From Nemertoderma westbladi (lineage: Eukaryota > Xenacoelomorpha > Nemertodermatida > Nemertodermatidae), in assembly GCA_032718475.1 (NCBI GenBank), contig JAUCBJ010007634.1, positions 1 to 59,314 of the forward strand: a stretch of DNA of 59,314 nt, given 5' to 3'. The first letter of the stretch is position 1, and the number at the start of each line of letters is the position of its first letter. Of this stretch, positions 10,103-20,492 are shown one piece after another. The notes under the pieces were generated by a model. The model had not been told where the DNA came from. It made no database searches and saw only the letters and a list, made by a program, of their open reading frames with translations. Made by a program: the position numbers and the translations under genes.

Positions 10103-11309
10103 TGTTCGCGCTTTCAGACCTTTGGCAGTTTAACCCGCCAAATTAAGATGTCTTCTAGATATTAAATCGCTTTTTAGCCTATGACAAGTATTTGATTCAC
10201 TACACTAGTCGAAACCAATCCGTGCGCGACCATTCACCCGCTGGATATTCCCGGGAGATTGGGTTCGACGGTTTAATTTTATTGCTATGTAAGCTTAATG
10301 TATTATTCGACTGACAGTATTATATAATCTCTGACAATATTATTTACCTTCGGGAATATTAACAGTTCCTTTAGGACGTGGCGCTTTATCTATATAAACA
10401 GAGTTATGACTTAAACTACTCACAACGATATGGCTTAATTATAATTCACATATATGGCGCATTCTTTAGGAATTGCTTCTTTAACAGACTCGCTCATACG
10501 CAATGCTGCACAATACTGCACACTAATCTGCCAATCTTCACTGATTTTAGTCACATATAAAAGGAACACAGACTGACTCATGTAGGGTCTATCAAATAAC
10601 ATTAGATTCACTTCAAACCACTTTAACATAAGTCACAATCGTTATTGGTAACCTTTCTCTCTTACCTTCGGTATATCAAGAATATTGGGTGTCGGGGTTA
10701 TTTCTCGTTATTCCAATATAATAATTCATCAACAAATATAATGAATAACCGACAACAAATAGCAGTATGCAGTATTCACAGATCAATCGTGCCAGTTTGT
10801 TTTGATATTTACAGAGTTTAAAGCCAGGTTGTTTGATGCGTAATTGCAGCCAGGTCAGTTAAAGGATATATGTCCTTGTAATTAAACCTACTAGTGTTGA
10901 GCTAAAAAGCATAAAACATAAAACACTACAAAGCCGTTCTTTCGTGGCTTTGTAAAACTCGTGACTACTGCTCTATACGAGGATACCAACTCCCTTATTC
11001 CACGAAGCTCCCGTTCAACACAGAGAAAGAGCAGTGAGATAGGAAATTTTCAGTTCAGTACTCTGTGATAGGTCAAAATCAAGGCTAACTCAAATTCTAT
11101 TGGGAGATACAAAACAAGGCTATGACGCAACCTCCCTAGGCTTGTTGGCCGATTAAACAGAGCCCAGATGCCTGCGTACAGCAAATCAGCCAATAAGCTG
11201 GTAACTTGCACTATTTTTAGCTGTAGATCACTTTGAGAGTATTCTTAGTGACTGGGGGGGAACTGGCCAACAAGGCAAACGAATCAGTTATCCCACAAAA
11301 GCTTTTACA
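10103..11309 (-). repeat. Gypsy-type LTR b
   Basis: 1207 bp, TGTTCGCGCTTTCAGACC at the left and AAGCTTTTACA at the right. Over its first 680 bp it is about 96-97% identical by eye to LTR c at 20493, but clearly less like LTR a, which brackets the same internal region. Its right end lies 78 bp beyond the stop codon of the two-exon gene at 11388. Confidence 0.8.
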
Positions 11310-11387
11310 CCGCTCCCAGAAAATGGGATTTAAGTCTATAAAATATACAAAAGCACAGTTTCTAAAATATAAAAATACTCTAAACAG

Positions 11388-11679
11388 TTAGTCTTTCTTG
11401 CGCGGACGGCGTTTACGCAGTTTCTTGAGGCTAGCAAGAGTCCTTTTCTCTTTGGGGAGAGCCACTTTACGAGGAGGGCTGTAGCTCCTAGGCGAAGGGT
11501 GCAATATGATTGCATTAGAAGGTTTGGGTTTACGGTCGGTGTCTCGTCCATTTCGATATGCTTCTCCTCGAGCTGATTTTCCTCCGCTTGTCATGGGATA
11601 CGTTCGTCCAAAACTCTCGCAGAGAATAGGGTTTTCTAAGCTTGATATCTTCTTTGAGATTCGAGGTTTCCCAATCGAA
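11388..11679 (-). CDS. Unrecognised host gene, exon 2 (basic C-terminal part)
   Basis: Acceptor CTTATCTCAG precedes position 11679 on the minus strand. Joined in phase 2 to the donor at 12258, the frame stays open for 96 more residues and ends at a stop at 11388. The segment is rich in Lys, Arg, Ser and Pro (HPSPRSYSPPRKVALPKEK) and finishes with a strongly basic tail, KKLRKRRPRKKD, which could be a nuclear-localisation or nucleic-acid-binding tail. Intron 11680-12258 is 579 bp. I see no poly(A) signal before LTR b starts 78 bp downstream, so the 3' end may have been displaced by the insertion. I do not recognise the family. Confidence 0.55.
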
Positions 11680-12258
11680 CTGAGATAAGGCCAATTCGTT
11701 TATCGATTGGACTTACTGTTATAACTTACGTTTATCTGAACAAACGCAGGTTTCTTTGTTGATCTTTATAGAATAGCGTTTAACTCGTTTCGTACAACGC
11801 TCTCCTTCACCTTGATGAAGGGTTGTATTGCGTTAAACGGGACGACCATACGGTTGGATAGTGATATTAGGTGTCTGCGTCATAATCCGGCTAGGTAAGA
11901 TGGGCGGCTAGATAGAAATCACTGTCGGAGTGTTACCGATTAATTGTTAGGGTAGCACTAGATCTTGAACAGTGAATACCGTCCGCGAGGATCCGCGACA
12001 CCACCAGGATCGCAGGTCTGAGGTCCAACTAAGGAATGAGGAGGTTTGACCGAGTATTCCGGGACTCTGATCGTAGGTTTACTCTAGGATCGTTAGAGCC
12101 GAGTGAGCATAGGTGATACGTCAAACAAGTTTCGCTCGAAACTCCAGTAAATATAACGAACACAACTGTGTTTAACACAACGTTTCCGTGGATGTTTATG
12201 TCTTTCCGTTTATTGGCTGGGTCTAGGGCATTTACCGTAATAATACCCAAAAACGTAC

Positions 12259-12929
12259 GTTTTGTAGGGGAAACGCGAGTGATCTTTCTCCAGCTTACAA
12301 TATTCCTCCATCCGTTCGAAGCTATTCGGTACAACAGGTAGCGGTCGATCGGCGGTAAGATACATCATAGGGGAATCGAGCCGTTTGAGTTCTACCATGC
12401 GGTCATGATGTATACCTTGAGGATATCGAGTTTCTAGATTTTGTTGACTGGCAATATTGAGATATGTTTCTATCAGGAATTCCAGATAATCGTTGAAGTC
12501 GCTGCGTTTATCCGGCTCCTCAACGTCTTCTCTTTCGAGTCTGTTTCGAATAGAATTCTCGTGTTCCATTCTCGGTTTATCGTTCCGCCTCCGCTGGGTA
12601 GGATATTTCAATCGTACCATTTCCCTTTTGGTGTCGACATTGTCCGTATCGTGTAGATCGATAGGATGACCAGTAGTTAAGAAGCCCATATACGTACCAT
12701 TACGCTGCGTATATCGAGCAGCGAATTTTCTATAGTCCAACTCACGCGTGAGCTGCTCTTGGGACATTGGCAGTTCGATATAACGACCATTGTCCTCCGC
12801 AGCAGTTGGACTAACGTCGCCGCGTATTAAGCTATCAACAAACGCTTGTAAAGTAGAGTATATCGCTCCCCGATACCAAGACCATCTTCTATCAACTCCG
12901 TCATATCTGCTATATATGAGTTTATCCAT
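12259..12929 (-). CDS. Unrecognised host gene, exon 1 (N-terminal 223 aa)
   Basis: ATG at 12929 on the minus strand. 671 nt end at a GTACGT donor (12258), giving phase 2, which exon 2 completes exactly; total predicted protein about 320 aa. It starts MDKLIYSRYDGVDRRWSWYR and is hydrophilic, with many Arg, Asp, Glu and Tyr (for example KRSDFNDYLEFLIETYLNI and RLDSPMMYLTADRPLPVVP). No signal peptide, membrane segment or retroelement motif is visible. The GC-rich 5' flank and clean splice phases argue for a real gene. Without splicing the frame runs on only 16 more codons. Function unknown. Confidence 0.6.
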
Positions 12930-13260
12930 ATTATAATGAGTTTATATTTAGGCGAGCGGGCGTCGCTGCCTACCTCAATCAACCCCCGGACAGTACGAGA
13001 TCCTCAGCGCCGATGTGTCGTCGTCGCTGTACTTTCGCCAACGACGTAGCCGCACAACGACAACGACAACCGGCACAAGTCACTCGACTGTCCGTCCCAA
13101 AGTCTTAGATGTACTTCAGGTTTTCCTTGGAGAGTTAGGTTACTTTTACGATTGCGACTGGCTACTGTAAACACACCTTAGCAGTAACATTCACCTATAA
13201 ACTCACAAATACCACACACACAACTTGTCACAAATTACACACGTTCGGGCCATTTGTCCG
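12930..13260 (-). promoter_or_regulatory. GC/CpG-rich 5' flank of the two-exon gene
   Basis: 12955-13100 is much richer in G, C and CpG than anything nearby (for example GGCGAGCGGGCGTCGCTGCC, then CGACAACGACAACCGG) and lies directly upstream of the ATG at 12929. This fits a 5' UTR and promoter of a broadly expressed host gene. No TATA box was identified. Confidence 0.4.
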
Positions 13261-14016
13261 TTAGTCAATGCCTTCCAGAATGTCACTGTATTATTATGTA
13301 TCCTTGGATACTAGTAGTGCGCTATTTATTCCCTATGCTATTCAATGGGACAAGCTTTCTATTGTTCTTTTAACTCAATTCTAATTCTAGCGTGGTTGTT
13401 GCTATGGTGACATTATGCAAAGCTAGCGGTAGAATTAGAGTAATTCCAATGCATACAGATCTGGTATGTTATTTAATAGTATTCTTTAATAGTCAATGTT
13501 CTGTTTTATACATGACTTTATGAATTTTATCGGCTATTGACTATGTTTGGGAGACTTTCACACACTCATACGCATGATAAGATAAATCTCCGCTCCCTTG
13601 ATCTATTAATTAATGGAATTTTGGGAACTTTATAAATTGCGTAAAAATGGCAATTTATTAAATTCATTAAAAGGCATGAATTTAAATTTATTCCCTGAAA
13701 TTTTATTATTTGACAACTAAATGGACATATTTTAATTCTAGAACATGTCTGGGGACACAAGATCCTTAATTCTATGACAATTGTCTTTTTAAGAATATCG
13801 GTAAATGCTACGATATCTTAATTGACTAGAATTATTGCAGGATCTGAATTTTACAGATTTTGATTTATTAGATTTTGCAAATATTAATTAATTAATATTT
13901 GAGATGGGCACCGATTTATTCCAGAACTTGTCTGGGGACGTTAACCACTGATTCTATAATTTGTCTTTCAAGTATATCGGTGGGTGCCGCGATATCTTAA
14001 TCGACTAGAATGACAG
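13261..14016. repeat. Intergenic region with a diverged ~183-bp tandem pair
   Basis: Noncoding. The block starting with GTCTGGGGAC at 13746 recurs at 13929, keeping its AATATCGGT and GCGATATCTTAAT-like parts through the GACTAGAAT end. The second block abuts the start of the BEL copy 2 homology at 14017. It may be the outer part of that element's LTR or pre-existing flank. I see nothing else. Confidence 0.5.
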
Positions 14017-14558
14017 ATGGTCAAAGGGTTTAACAGATTTATTTTGCGTTATACGCTACTGTTAAAGGGACATCACGCTACTATATGTATTATTTAATAT
14101 ACGGTATGAGAGCAATATCGCACGAAGCAATGTCAGTGTGAAGAGGCAAGTCGTTTCCAAGGTCTACCCAGAGCTTGGTTTAGCCGAGACACGAGGATCT
14201 GAACTTTGCATTCCTAATACTCTGCCTACCAATAATACTTAAATATAGTAGTGGCTTTATTGTACTTTAATAAGTACGGACATTTCATCTTACTGTAGTT
14301 ACGTATTTATAATATAATACGGACAGTAAGGAAAGAGAAAAAATAATTATTTCTTCGCCGTCTCACTAAATATAATATAAGTAATTACGTACGTAATAAA
14401 CACGAATATATTGCACTATTCTACAAAATAATCGCCAAAATAATATTCTACTAAATTAAATAAAACGATTATAATAAAATTACATAGTAATACATACATA
14501 AATATAAAATGATAAAATAATATAAAATAATAGAGTCACACACCCACTCCATATGTTG
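14017..14558 (-). repeat. 3' noncoding end / probable 3' LTR of BEL/Pao-like copy 2
   Basis: Matches 1-545 nearly base for base over its outer 300 bp, with only a few differences, then less well towards the ORF. On the minus strand the ORF stop is followed by a G/A-rich run (about 14540-14552) and TGTGTGACT, as in copy 1. Confidence 0.6.
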
Positions 14559-17500
14559 TTACGTTATGGAGTCCCTAGATGTTTGAAGGATTAGGGAGGT
14601 GGTCGTGGGATGAGAATCTTGCCTTCCACAGTTTCCGGAGAGTCCTCCATTCCCTTCCGGTAAACACAAACGACCGACTGGGTGATTGAGTCGCTGCATC
14701 CTGAATACAATTCCAGGTTTCCTCTTCGTCCTGGAATAGTGACGATAGAAACATCGCTCAAAGTATATGACGGCGTCACAAAGCCGATTCCAGGAGCTAT
14801 AGTGGTCCGTCGCTCTCTGCAGGAGAGGTGAGAGTCCCTGCGAGACGTCTGATGTTCCAGAGCTCCAATCGCTCTCTCTGATCTTCATGAAGGATCCACT
14901 CGCGGAGGGGAGGCCCAGATCCACGGCGTCGTCCCTGGCAACATGTAATACCGACAGATCTATCCCGGGTTCAAATAACTCCGATCCACCCGTCCGGGTT
15001 TCAGGTTCGACTTTCTCCGCTCCCTTGGCTGGTCTAATCTCAGTCGGAGTAAGATGGGGAGGCCATTCATTCTCCTTACTCAGGAAGTCGGGTTCACCTA
15101 ACCGGTCTATAGTATCTGTCAGTTCTTGAGGAGTTGCTCCTCTGGAAGCGATGTCCGTTGGATAAAACTTCTTGGGGCAATATCTCCATTGATCTACATT
15201 GGAGCTAAGATTGTCATTATCTGAGGAGTGTGGTGTTCCCTCAGTTGGGTCGTCTCCCTCACTAGTATCATCTTCCCATTCACTCACCTGGCAGACGCGA
15301 TCTTGAAGCAGTCTTTCCCTGAGCGTTCTACGGGAAGGTCCAGTAAGGTACCAACCTACTCTAGTTCTTACCGCATAGGTCTGTAGTGGCTGCGGTTGAG
15401 CAGGCCGTTTCTCTAATGTCTCCAGCGCCTCATGCGCGTTTTGGCCGATGAGTATTTGCACTCCAGGATAATCAGTCTGGAATCGAGGTATGTTAAGATG
15501 TTGGATGCTCTCATCCTCGTCCCAATTATAAAGGTCTGCTTGAGTAGTAGCGAAGTTCTTTATAGCCACCATTTTCACTGACCTGATGCTATGTTCTCCT
15601 AGTTCGTCCTGGGGGGTGGACAACTCACCTATATAATAGTCGGCAGCTACAGTAGAATTCCAAACCTGCATGATCCCTGACATGTTTAGCTTGGTTCGGA
15701 ACTTGGGTTGTCCAGCAAAGATGACTTCGGCTAGTTCTTTATCGATGAATGTTCCTGTGCTACCGGAGTCCAGGAGGGCGTTCACTATATAGCTCTTCTG
15801 AGGTCCGTGGACCCGTAACTGGACTACAGGAAATTCTCGGATTCCTATATTGGAAGTTGGCGCTTTCCAAGATGGTTGTTGATCGGAAGTAGTTAAGGTA
15901 AGGTCGCTGTCTGTGTCTTTCTCATACACGAGTGCTCGATACACTGCGGTGGTGTTTATTAGGTAACAGGATTCGTTTTGGTCGGAGAACTCGTCCGTAT
16001 AGAATCCTTCCATCTCAGATTGATCAGTGTCGTTCACATCACTGAATTGGACACGTAGTTCGGACTCACTTACCTGACTCGGGCTGTTTCGTTCGAATTC
16101 CGTGTGCAACAAGATATGATGTTTTGCGCCGCACTTTGCACACCTTGCGTCGGAGTTACAGGTTCGCCGTTGGTGTCCTCGTCTGAGGCAATTATAACAC
16201 AACCGCTTATCCCACATGACTTCACGTCTATCCTTTAGTGATTTCCTCAGGAATTTATCACACGCATTTAAACGGTGGGGCCCGTCGCACAGCACACATT
16301 TCGGCTTGATGTTACTTACTTTAACCTGTGCTATGTGGTGCACACTTGTTCTTTCCTCGGGCTTTCTCACCTGAATTCTTTTAGGAGACGTAGGAAGGGT
16401 TTTTTGTACCGGTTCCCTTCTGTCATTGGGTCGAGACTCGGATTTACTTACCTGATCTTTAGGCATTTTATTGACATAATAATATCTGTCAGTGTCTTTC
16501 CCGCTGTCCTCTCCTTGAGAAGTTTGGCTTTCACCGTCGTCGGTATAACATACTGGTGTTACCCTTCTCCTAGAAACGGGTTTCTCACTTACCTTGTTTT
16601 CCAATGTCTTCTCTCTGGACTGCCTTAGGAGCTGTAATTTCACTTCTCTATCTAAGAATGACATGAGATCAGTCATGGTAGGGTCTCGTCGTTGTTGTTC
16701 CATCAGATATAACACCTTCTTGTCCCAGCGTGTACCTACTCCACCCTTGGGCAAAGTAGATGCTAAGGCTCCTACAACCATAGAATTCTGGTATTCATGA
16801 GACTTACCTAACCAATCTAGTTGTCTACAGATCTCCTGAATCTCATCGGAAAACTCTATAATCCCGCTGCTAAGAAACTTTCGGGGCGCCATTAATTTCG
16901 CATATAAATACCTAGCTATGTTAGTCCTATTACCATACCTGATGTTTAGTGTATCCCAAACTTGTCTTAATCCATCTGGATGTCCAATAAATTTTAACGC
17001 CATTGACTTGGGAGATCCTTCCAAACATTCGATGAGGAATCTAAGTTTCTCTCCGTTAGATAGTACAGAGTTCTGTATGTTATCTTTGTAATATTCATTA
17101 AAAGGTAACCATTTCATCTCATCTCCATTGAATTTGACTATCTCTCCCACCTTCACCGCTTGCCGGGCTTCGGTTCTAGCCATTTGACGCGTAAAACTTT
17201 CTTGGGCCATCGTGTTATTTAATATCGAGTTATCGGTATATAAATTTCTCGGATTATGGTCAGTTCTATAGGGAATATCATTATCAACAGGTCTATAATT
17301 ACCCTTAATAGGGTTCACTATAGGAGTTTCTACTTCGCTAGCAGTATAGATGCGTGTAGGCTCCACACCTTCCGCATGAGATACTTCAGACCTAACGGGT
17401 TGACACATTGTTACAGAGGGTGGTGGTATACCCTTTTGGGTGTTTACTAATTTATCGCGTTCAAGCGCGATACTTTGCTGCACTTCTTGCAACTCTAGCC

Positions 17501-19445
17501 TACTTTCCCTTACTGTGCCCTTGAATTGTTGGACAGTCTCCTGCATCTGCCCGAGCAGGATATCCATCCCCCGCCGTCTCTCGTCCACCCATTCGACCGC
17601 CGAAGCGGGAGTCGCCAACGTTGTAGCGGGCGGACGAGGGACAACGGGTGACAAATTGTGAATATTTCGCTCGGGGTCCAGGACCTGAACTGTCTCCTGG
17701 GCAGTTCTGCGGGGCACAGGTAGCTTAGTGCTATGCAGAGGGAATTTAGAGGTAGTTTCAGGGAGCACAGGTGTGTCTATCACCGAAGGGGTGATTTCAA
17801 GAACAGGCCTAATTATTTCAGGCTCATCTACTATAGTAGGGAGTCTTTCTATTTTAATTATTTGGTCTGTGGGCTCTGTACTACCTAAGTTGGTGTTATT
17901 TAGTTGCCTTCTAACAGCTGGAGGCAAATCAGGCAATTTCTGACGGTGGAATGTTCTTTTACGTCTACTTAGACGAGATCTATTTCCCTTGCCTTCAGTA
18001 TCGGTGGTATCGCCTTCCTCAGATGATGTATATCCCTGTCTTTTGGGAGTAGATCGATTCATCATCTGCATATTACTAGCTGTTAACTGTTTATTTATGC
18101 AGTCTTGATTCTCCTGAATGTTTTCCAATTCTAATTGGGTGGTTTCTTCAGCCGCTCTCCGTTCTGCTTCTACCACTGCCGCTGCCACTTTTGCCTCTGC
18201 CGCTGCCTCTGCCGCTGCCGCCTTTCTTTCTGCTTCTGCAGCTGCCACTGCTGCTGCTACTGCCGCTGCCTTTCTGTCTTCTATGCGTTTTTTCTTTACT
18301 TGTTCTTCTTGTTCTCTAGCGATGCGGAGTTGTTCATCGAATTTAGCTTGGTTCGCCGCTAACCTATCCACATCAATCGCATCTAACACGAGTTTGGCTC
18401 CTTCGCTATTAGGGCTAAGTCCCTTTAACCTTCTCCTCAACTCTTCATCTCCCAAAAAACGCTGATAGTCTGACAGATAGATATCAATGGCATCCTTCTT
18501 ATGCGGTTTCTCTGCCGTCGCTTCACTTTCCACTTGGGAAAAAGTAGCGTCCGTCGATTCTCCATGGGTTGAGCGCTCCTCCAACTGAGCTTTCCACTGA
18601 GCTGCTCCTTGAACCTGGCGACTCACCCGTTGAAACCAAGTTTTTACGGCAACTTGCAACGACGTGTCTTGTTTTCTTTTAGAAGCCTCCTCAAAGGCGG
18701 ATAAGATTAGCCTAATCCTCAAAACTCTTTCTCTAACTTGATAAAGCAGCGATCCCTGCTCTTGAGGTCCTTGAGGTTGTTGAAACAGTTGTCTCTCTAC
18801 TCGCTCCATAGAGCTGAAGAATCCCTGGGCGTATCCGGCTGCGGACCTCTTCCATACAGCTGGATCGATGGTTTCCTTGGCTACTCCCATCCGGTGTATG
18901 TCTTCCCAGGCAGCTTCTGATAAATCAAACGGGAGTCCAGGTCCGGGGAAGTTCCATTGCGACTCGACAATAGACTTCAGTTCTTCACTCGTGTATCCCG
19001 CGTAACTATCTCTAGTTGACCGTTGACTTCTCGCCCAATCGATCTGGTGTTCTTCCACCGCGATCAATAACCCAGCGAGCACGGCTGCAGGAAGGATGAG
19101 AAGGGGATCCGTATAAACCGCATCCGTCATCTCTGCTCCGCGCTCGGGTGTCAGCTCTACAGTATCCTCACTACTGGAGCTGCTGGGCCGCTGAGGAATA
19201 AGTTCTTGACTAGCGGGTTGTTGCTGTTCCGCTGCCTTTTGGTCCCGCTTGACCTGAGCTCGAGTGCCTATGATAGACCTACGATGTTGGACCAGCCTAG
19301 GTTCTGTTATTACTACTGGAGGGATGACCTTCCTCACAGTGGGAGGTGAACTGAACTTACGACCAGACGGTTGTACGTCTCTATCTGAGTCGCAGATAGT
19401 TACATCTAATAAACTGTCTGACAGGTTCTGCTTAGTATCAGACAT
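14559..19445 (-). CDS. BEL/Pao-like Gag-protease polyprotein lacking RT and integrase (copy 2, 1628 aa)
   Basis: Single open minus-strand frame from the ATG at 19445, colinear with copy 1. Coiled coil at about residues 385-455, DUF1759-type Gag domain at about 755-945 (KFNGDEMKWLPFNEYYKDNI), zinc knuckles at about 1050-1110 (CVLCDGPHR...CYNCLRRGHQ...CAKCGAKHH), DUF1758 protease with ALLDSGSTGTFID at about 1222. The protease is joined to the same RNase H-end motif (about 1420, ASRGATPQEL) as in copy 1. Copy 2 keeps about 90 further residues that copy 1 lacks, including YSSWNRLCDAVIYFERC, which matches the segment between RNase H and integrase in BEL polyproteins. Then comes a jump to the C-terminal RLCLPE tail. 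Both frames stayed open despite marked protein divergence in the N-terminal part. Confidence 0.85.
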   Translation of the reverse strand: MSDTKQNLSDSLLDVTICDSDRDVQPSGRKFSSPPTVRKVIPPVVITEPRLVQHRRSIIGTRAQVKRDQKAAEQQQPASQELIPQRPSSSSSEDTVELTPERGAEMTDAVYTDPLLILPAAVLAGLLIAVEEHQIDWARSQRSTRDSYAGYTSEELKSIVESQWNFPGPGLPFDLSEAAWEDIHRMGVAKETIDPAVWKRSAAGYAQGFFSSMERVERQLFQQPQGPQEQGSLLYQVRERVLRIRLILSAFEEASKRKQDTSLQVAVKTWFQRVSRQVQGAAQWKAQLEERSTHGESTDATFSQVESEATAEKPHKKDAIDIYLSDYQRFLGDEELRRRLKGLSPNSEGAKLVLDAIDVDRLAANQAKFDEQLRIAREQEEQVKKKRIEDRKAAAVAAAVAAAEAERKAAAAEAAAEAKVAAAVVEAERRAAEETTQLELENIQENQDCINKQLTASNMQMMNRSTPKRQGYTSSEEGDTTDTEGKGNRSRLSRRKRTFHRQKLPDLPPAVRRQLNNTNLGSTEPTDQIIKIERLPTIVDEPEIIRPVLEITPSVIDTPVLPETTSKFPLHSTKLPVPRRTAQETVQVLDPERNIHNLSPVVPRPPATTLATPASAVEWVDERRRGMDILLGQMQETVQQFKGTVRESRLELQEVQQSIALERDKLVNTQKGIPPPSVTMCQPVRSEVSHAEGVEPTRIYTASEVETPIVNPIKGNYRPVDNDIPYRTDHNPRNLYTDNSILNNTMAQESFTRQMARTEARQAVKVGEIVKFNGDEMKWLPFNEYYKDNIQNSVLSNGEKLRFLIECLEGSPKSMALKFIGHPDGLRQVWDTLNIRYGNRTNIARYLYAKLMAPRKFLSSGIIEFSDEIQEICRQLDWLGKSHEYQNSMVVGALASTLPKGGVGTRWDKKVLYLMEQQRRDPTMTDLMSFLDREVKLQLLRQSREKTLENKVSEKPVSRRRVTPVCYTDDGESQTSQGEDSGKDTDRYYYVNKMPKDQVSKSESRPNDRREPVQKTLPTSPKRIQVRKPEERTSVHHIAQVKVSNIKPKCVLCDGPHRLNACDKFLRKSLKDRREVMWDKRLCYNCLRRGHQRRTCNSDARCAKCGAKHHILLHTEFERNSPSQVSESELRVQFSDVNDTDQSEMEGFYTDEFSDQNESCYLINTTAVYRALVYEKDTDSDLTLTTSDQQPSWKAPTSNIGIREFPVVQLRVHGPQKSYIVNALLDSGSTGTFIDKELAEVIFAGQPKFRTKLNMSGIMQVWNSTVAADYYIGELSTPQDELGEHSIRSVKMVAIKNFATTQADLYNWDEDESIQHLNIPRFQTDYPGVQILIGQNAHEALETLEKRPAQPQPLQTYAVRTRVGWYLTGPSRRTLRERLLQDRVCQVSEWEDDTSEGDDPTEGTPHSSDNDNLSSNVDQWRYCPKKFYPTDIASRGATPQELTDTIDRLGEPDFLSKENEWPPHLTPTEIRPAKGAEKVEPETRTGGSELFEPGIDLSVLHVARDDAVDLGLPSASGSFMKIRESDWSSGTSDVSQGLSPLLQRATDHYSSWNRLCDAVIYFERCFYRHYSRTKRKPGIVFRMQRLNHPVGRLCLPEGNGGLSGNCGRQDSHPTTTSLILQTSRDSIT

Positions 19446-20492
19446 GACTATGTATACCGTTGAATGTCTACTGCTGTATTACAGTCTGAGTAAGTCTAAT
19501 AACTCAGTATTAACTGCTAGCCTAGTAATTAATTACCGATACTGCTACTCAGTGTAGCGTGATATATATAATATATTAGAATACCGGTATACTTATAGTA
19601 TATATAACTATATAAGTATTATTACAGACTATGTTTATCACAGAATACCGGTATAATTTTAGCACAAATATATATAAATATATAATAGGCCTATCGGAAT
19701 ACCGGTATACAGCTTACAGTTTGTAGTATATATAATTCTGGAATAGAATTAATTACAAGTACCGGTATAATTTCAGCCTAGATTTATAGAAATAAGATAA
19801 TAGGCCTATCGTAGATACCGGTATATCAATTATTTTAGAATAATTGAATTTCTGAACTTTAGGGTTACTTGGTTACTTTAACTTACTTTATTACCGTTAT
19901 TTAAGCAGTAATCCAACTGGTATTGAGACCTAATGGTTTTATGGTAGGCCTACTATTTATAAATCGTTAGATTTGATTTATAATGTATTTATACCCGTTT
20001 TAATGGGTTTAGTCAATGTTTGAAATAAATGTTATTATTTCTGGGGTAATCACTACACAAAGCGGTGCGCTTTTAGTGAAGTGTTACGTATAGGACACTA
20101 AAACAAATAATTCTAATTTACCTAAGTTACTTAATACTACAAATTACGTACAATTCGGGTGAGATTACAATCTCTAAATAAACACAAAATTTACAAAACA
20201 CAAATACGAATTTTTAGGGTAATTTTACAAGAAGTCTACAAACCAGCCTAACAAAGGGTTAGATAACCGGTTATTACAACGGACAGGGTACTACGGTATT
20301 TGAAATAATAAGTAGTAGTAAATACACTGCGTTGTCTAGATAGGAAAATACCACCGCCTGACGACCTATAGCCGTATCGCTATAGGTTCTACGTTATGTA
20401 TCACGGAGTGTTCCTACCTAGAAGTTAATAGAGCTAATCGAATGTGCCTATCAACCACCTTACAACACAGATATAATGTCTACACTAATTAA
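19446..20492 (-). other. 5' leader/LTR-like region of BEL copy 2 with TACCGGTA clusters
   Basis: Homologous to 5166-6230. Five TACCGGTA-type palindromes lie between 19580 and 19820, each followed by AT-rich sequence and two of them near TAGGCCTA. Homology to copy 1 ends at the TACACTAATTA before position 20493, where LTR c starts. No coding sequence. Confidence 0.6.

Larger units (their letters stand above)
7436..11309 (-). mobile_element. Degenerate Ty3/gypsy-type LTR retrotransposon (LTR a - internal - LTR b)
   Basis: Two long terminal repeats in the same orientation (7436-8683 and 10103-11309) bracket 1.4 kb of minus-strand coding remnants, in the order gag zinc knuckle, protease, PR-RT linker, integrase end. 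RT, RNase H and most of integrase are deleted, and Gag lacks its N-terminal half. The LTRs share their ends (TGTTCGCGC...CTTTTACA) but differ a lot inside. I see no matching target-site duplication (GTTAC versus CCGCT). The structure may therefore be a nested or rearranged composite, not one old insertion. Confidence 0.65.

Noticed and set aside
12029-12334. Separate 101-codon minus-strand ORF
   Set aside because: It overlaps the intron and exon 1 of the two-exon gene in another frame and has no recognisable features.
16275-18465. Plus-strand ORFs inside the BEL copies (for example Ala/Ser-rich 18118-18465)
   Set aside because: They are antisense shadows of the long minus-strand ORF, driven by the coiled-coil triplet repeat.
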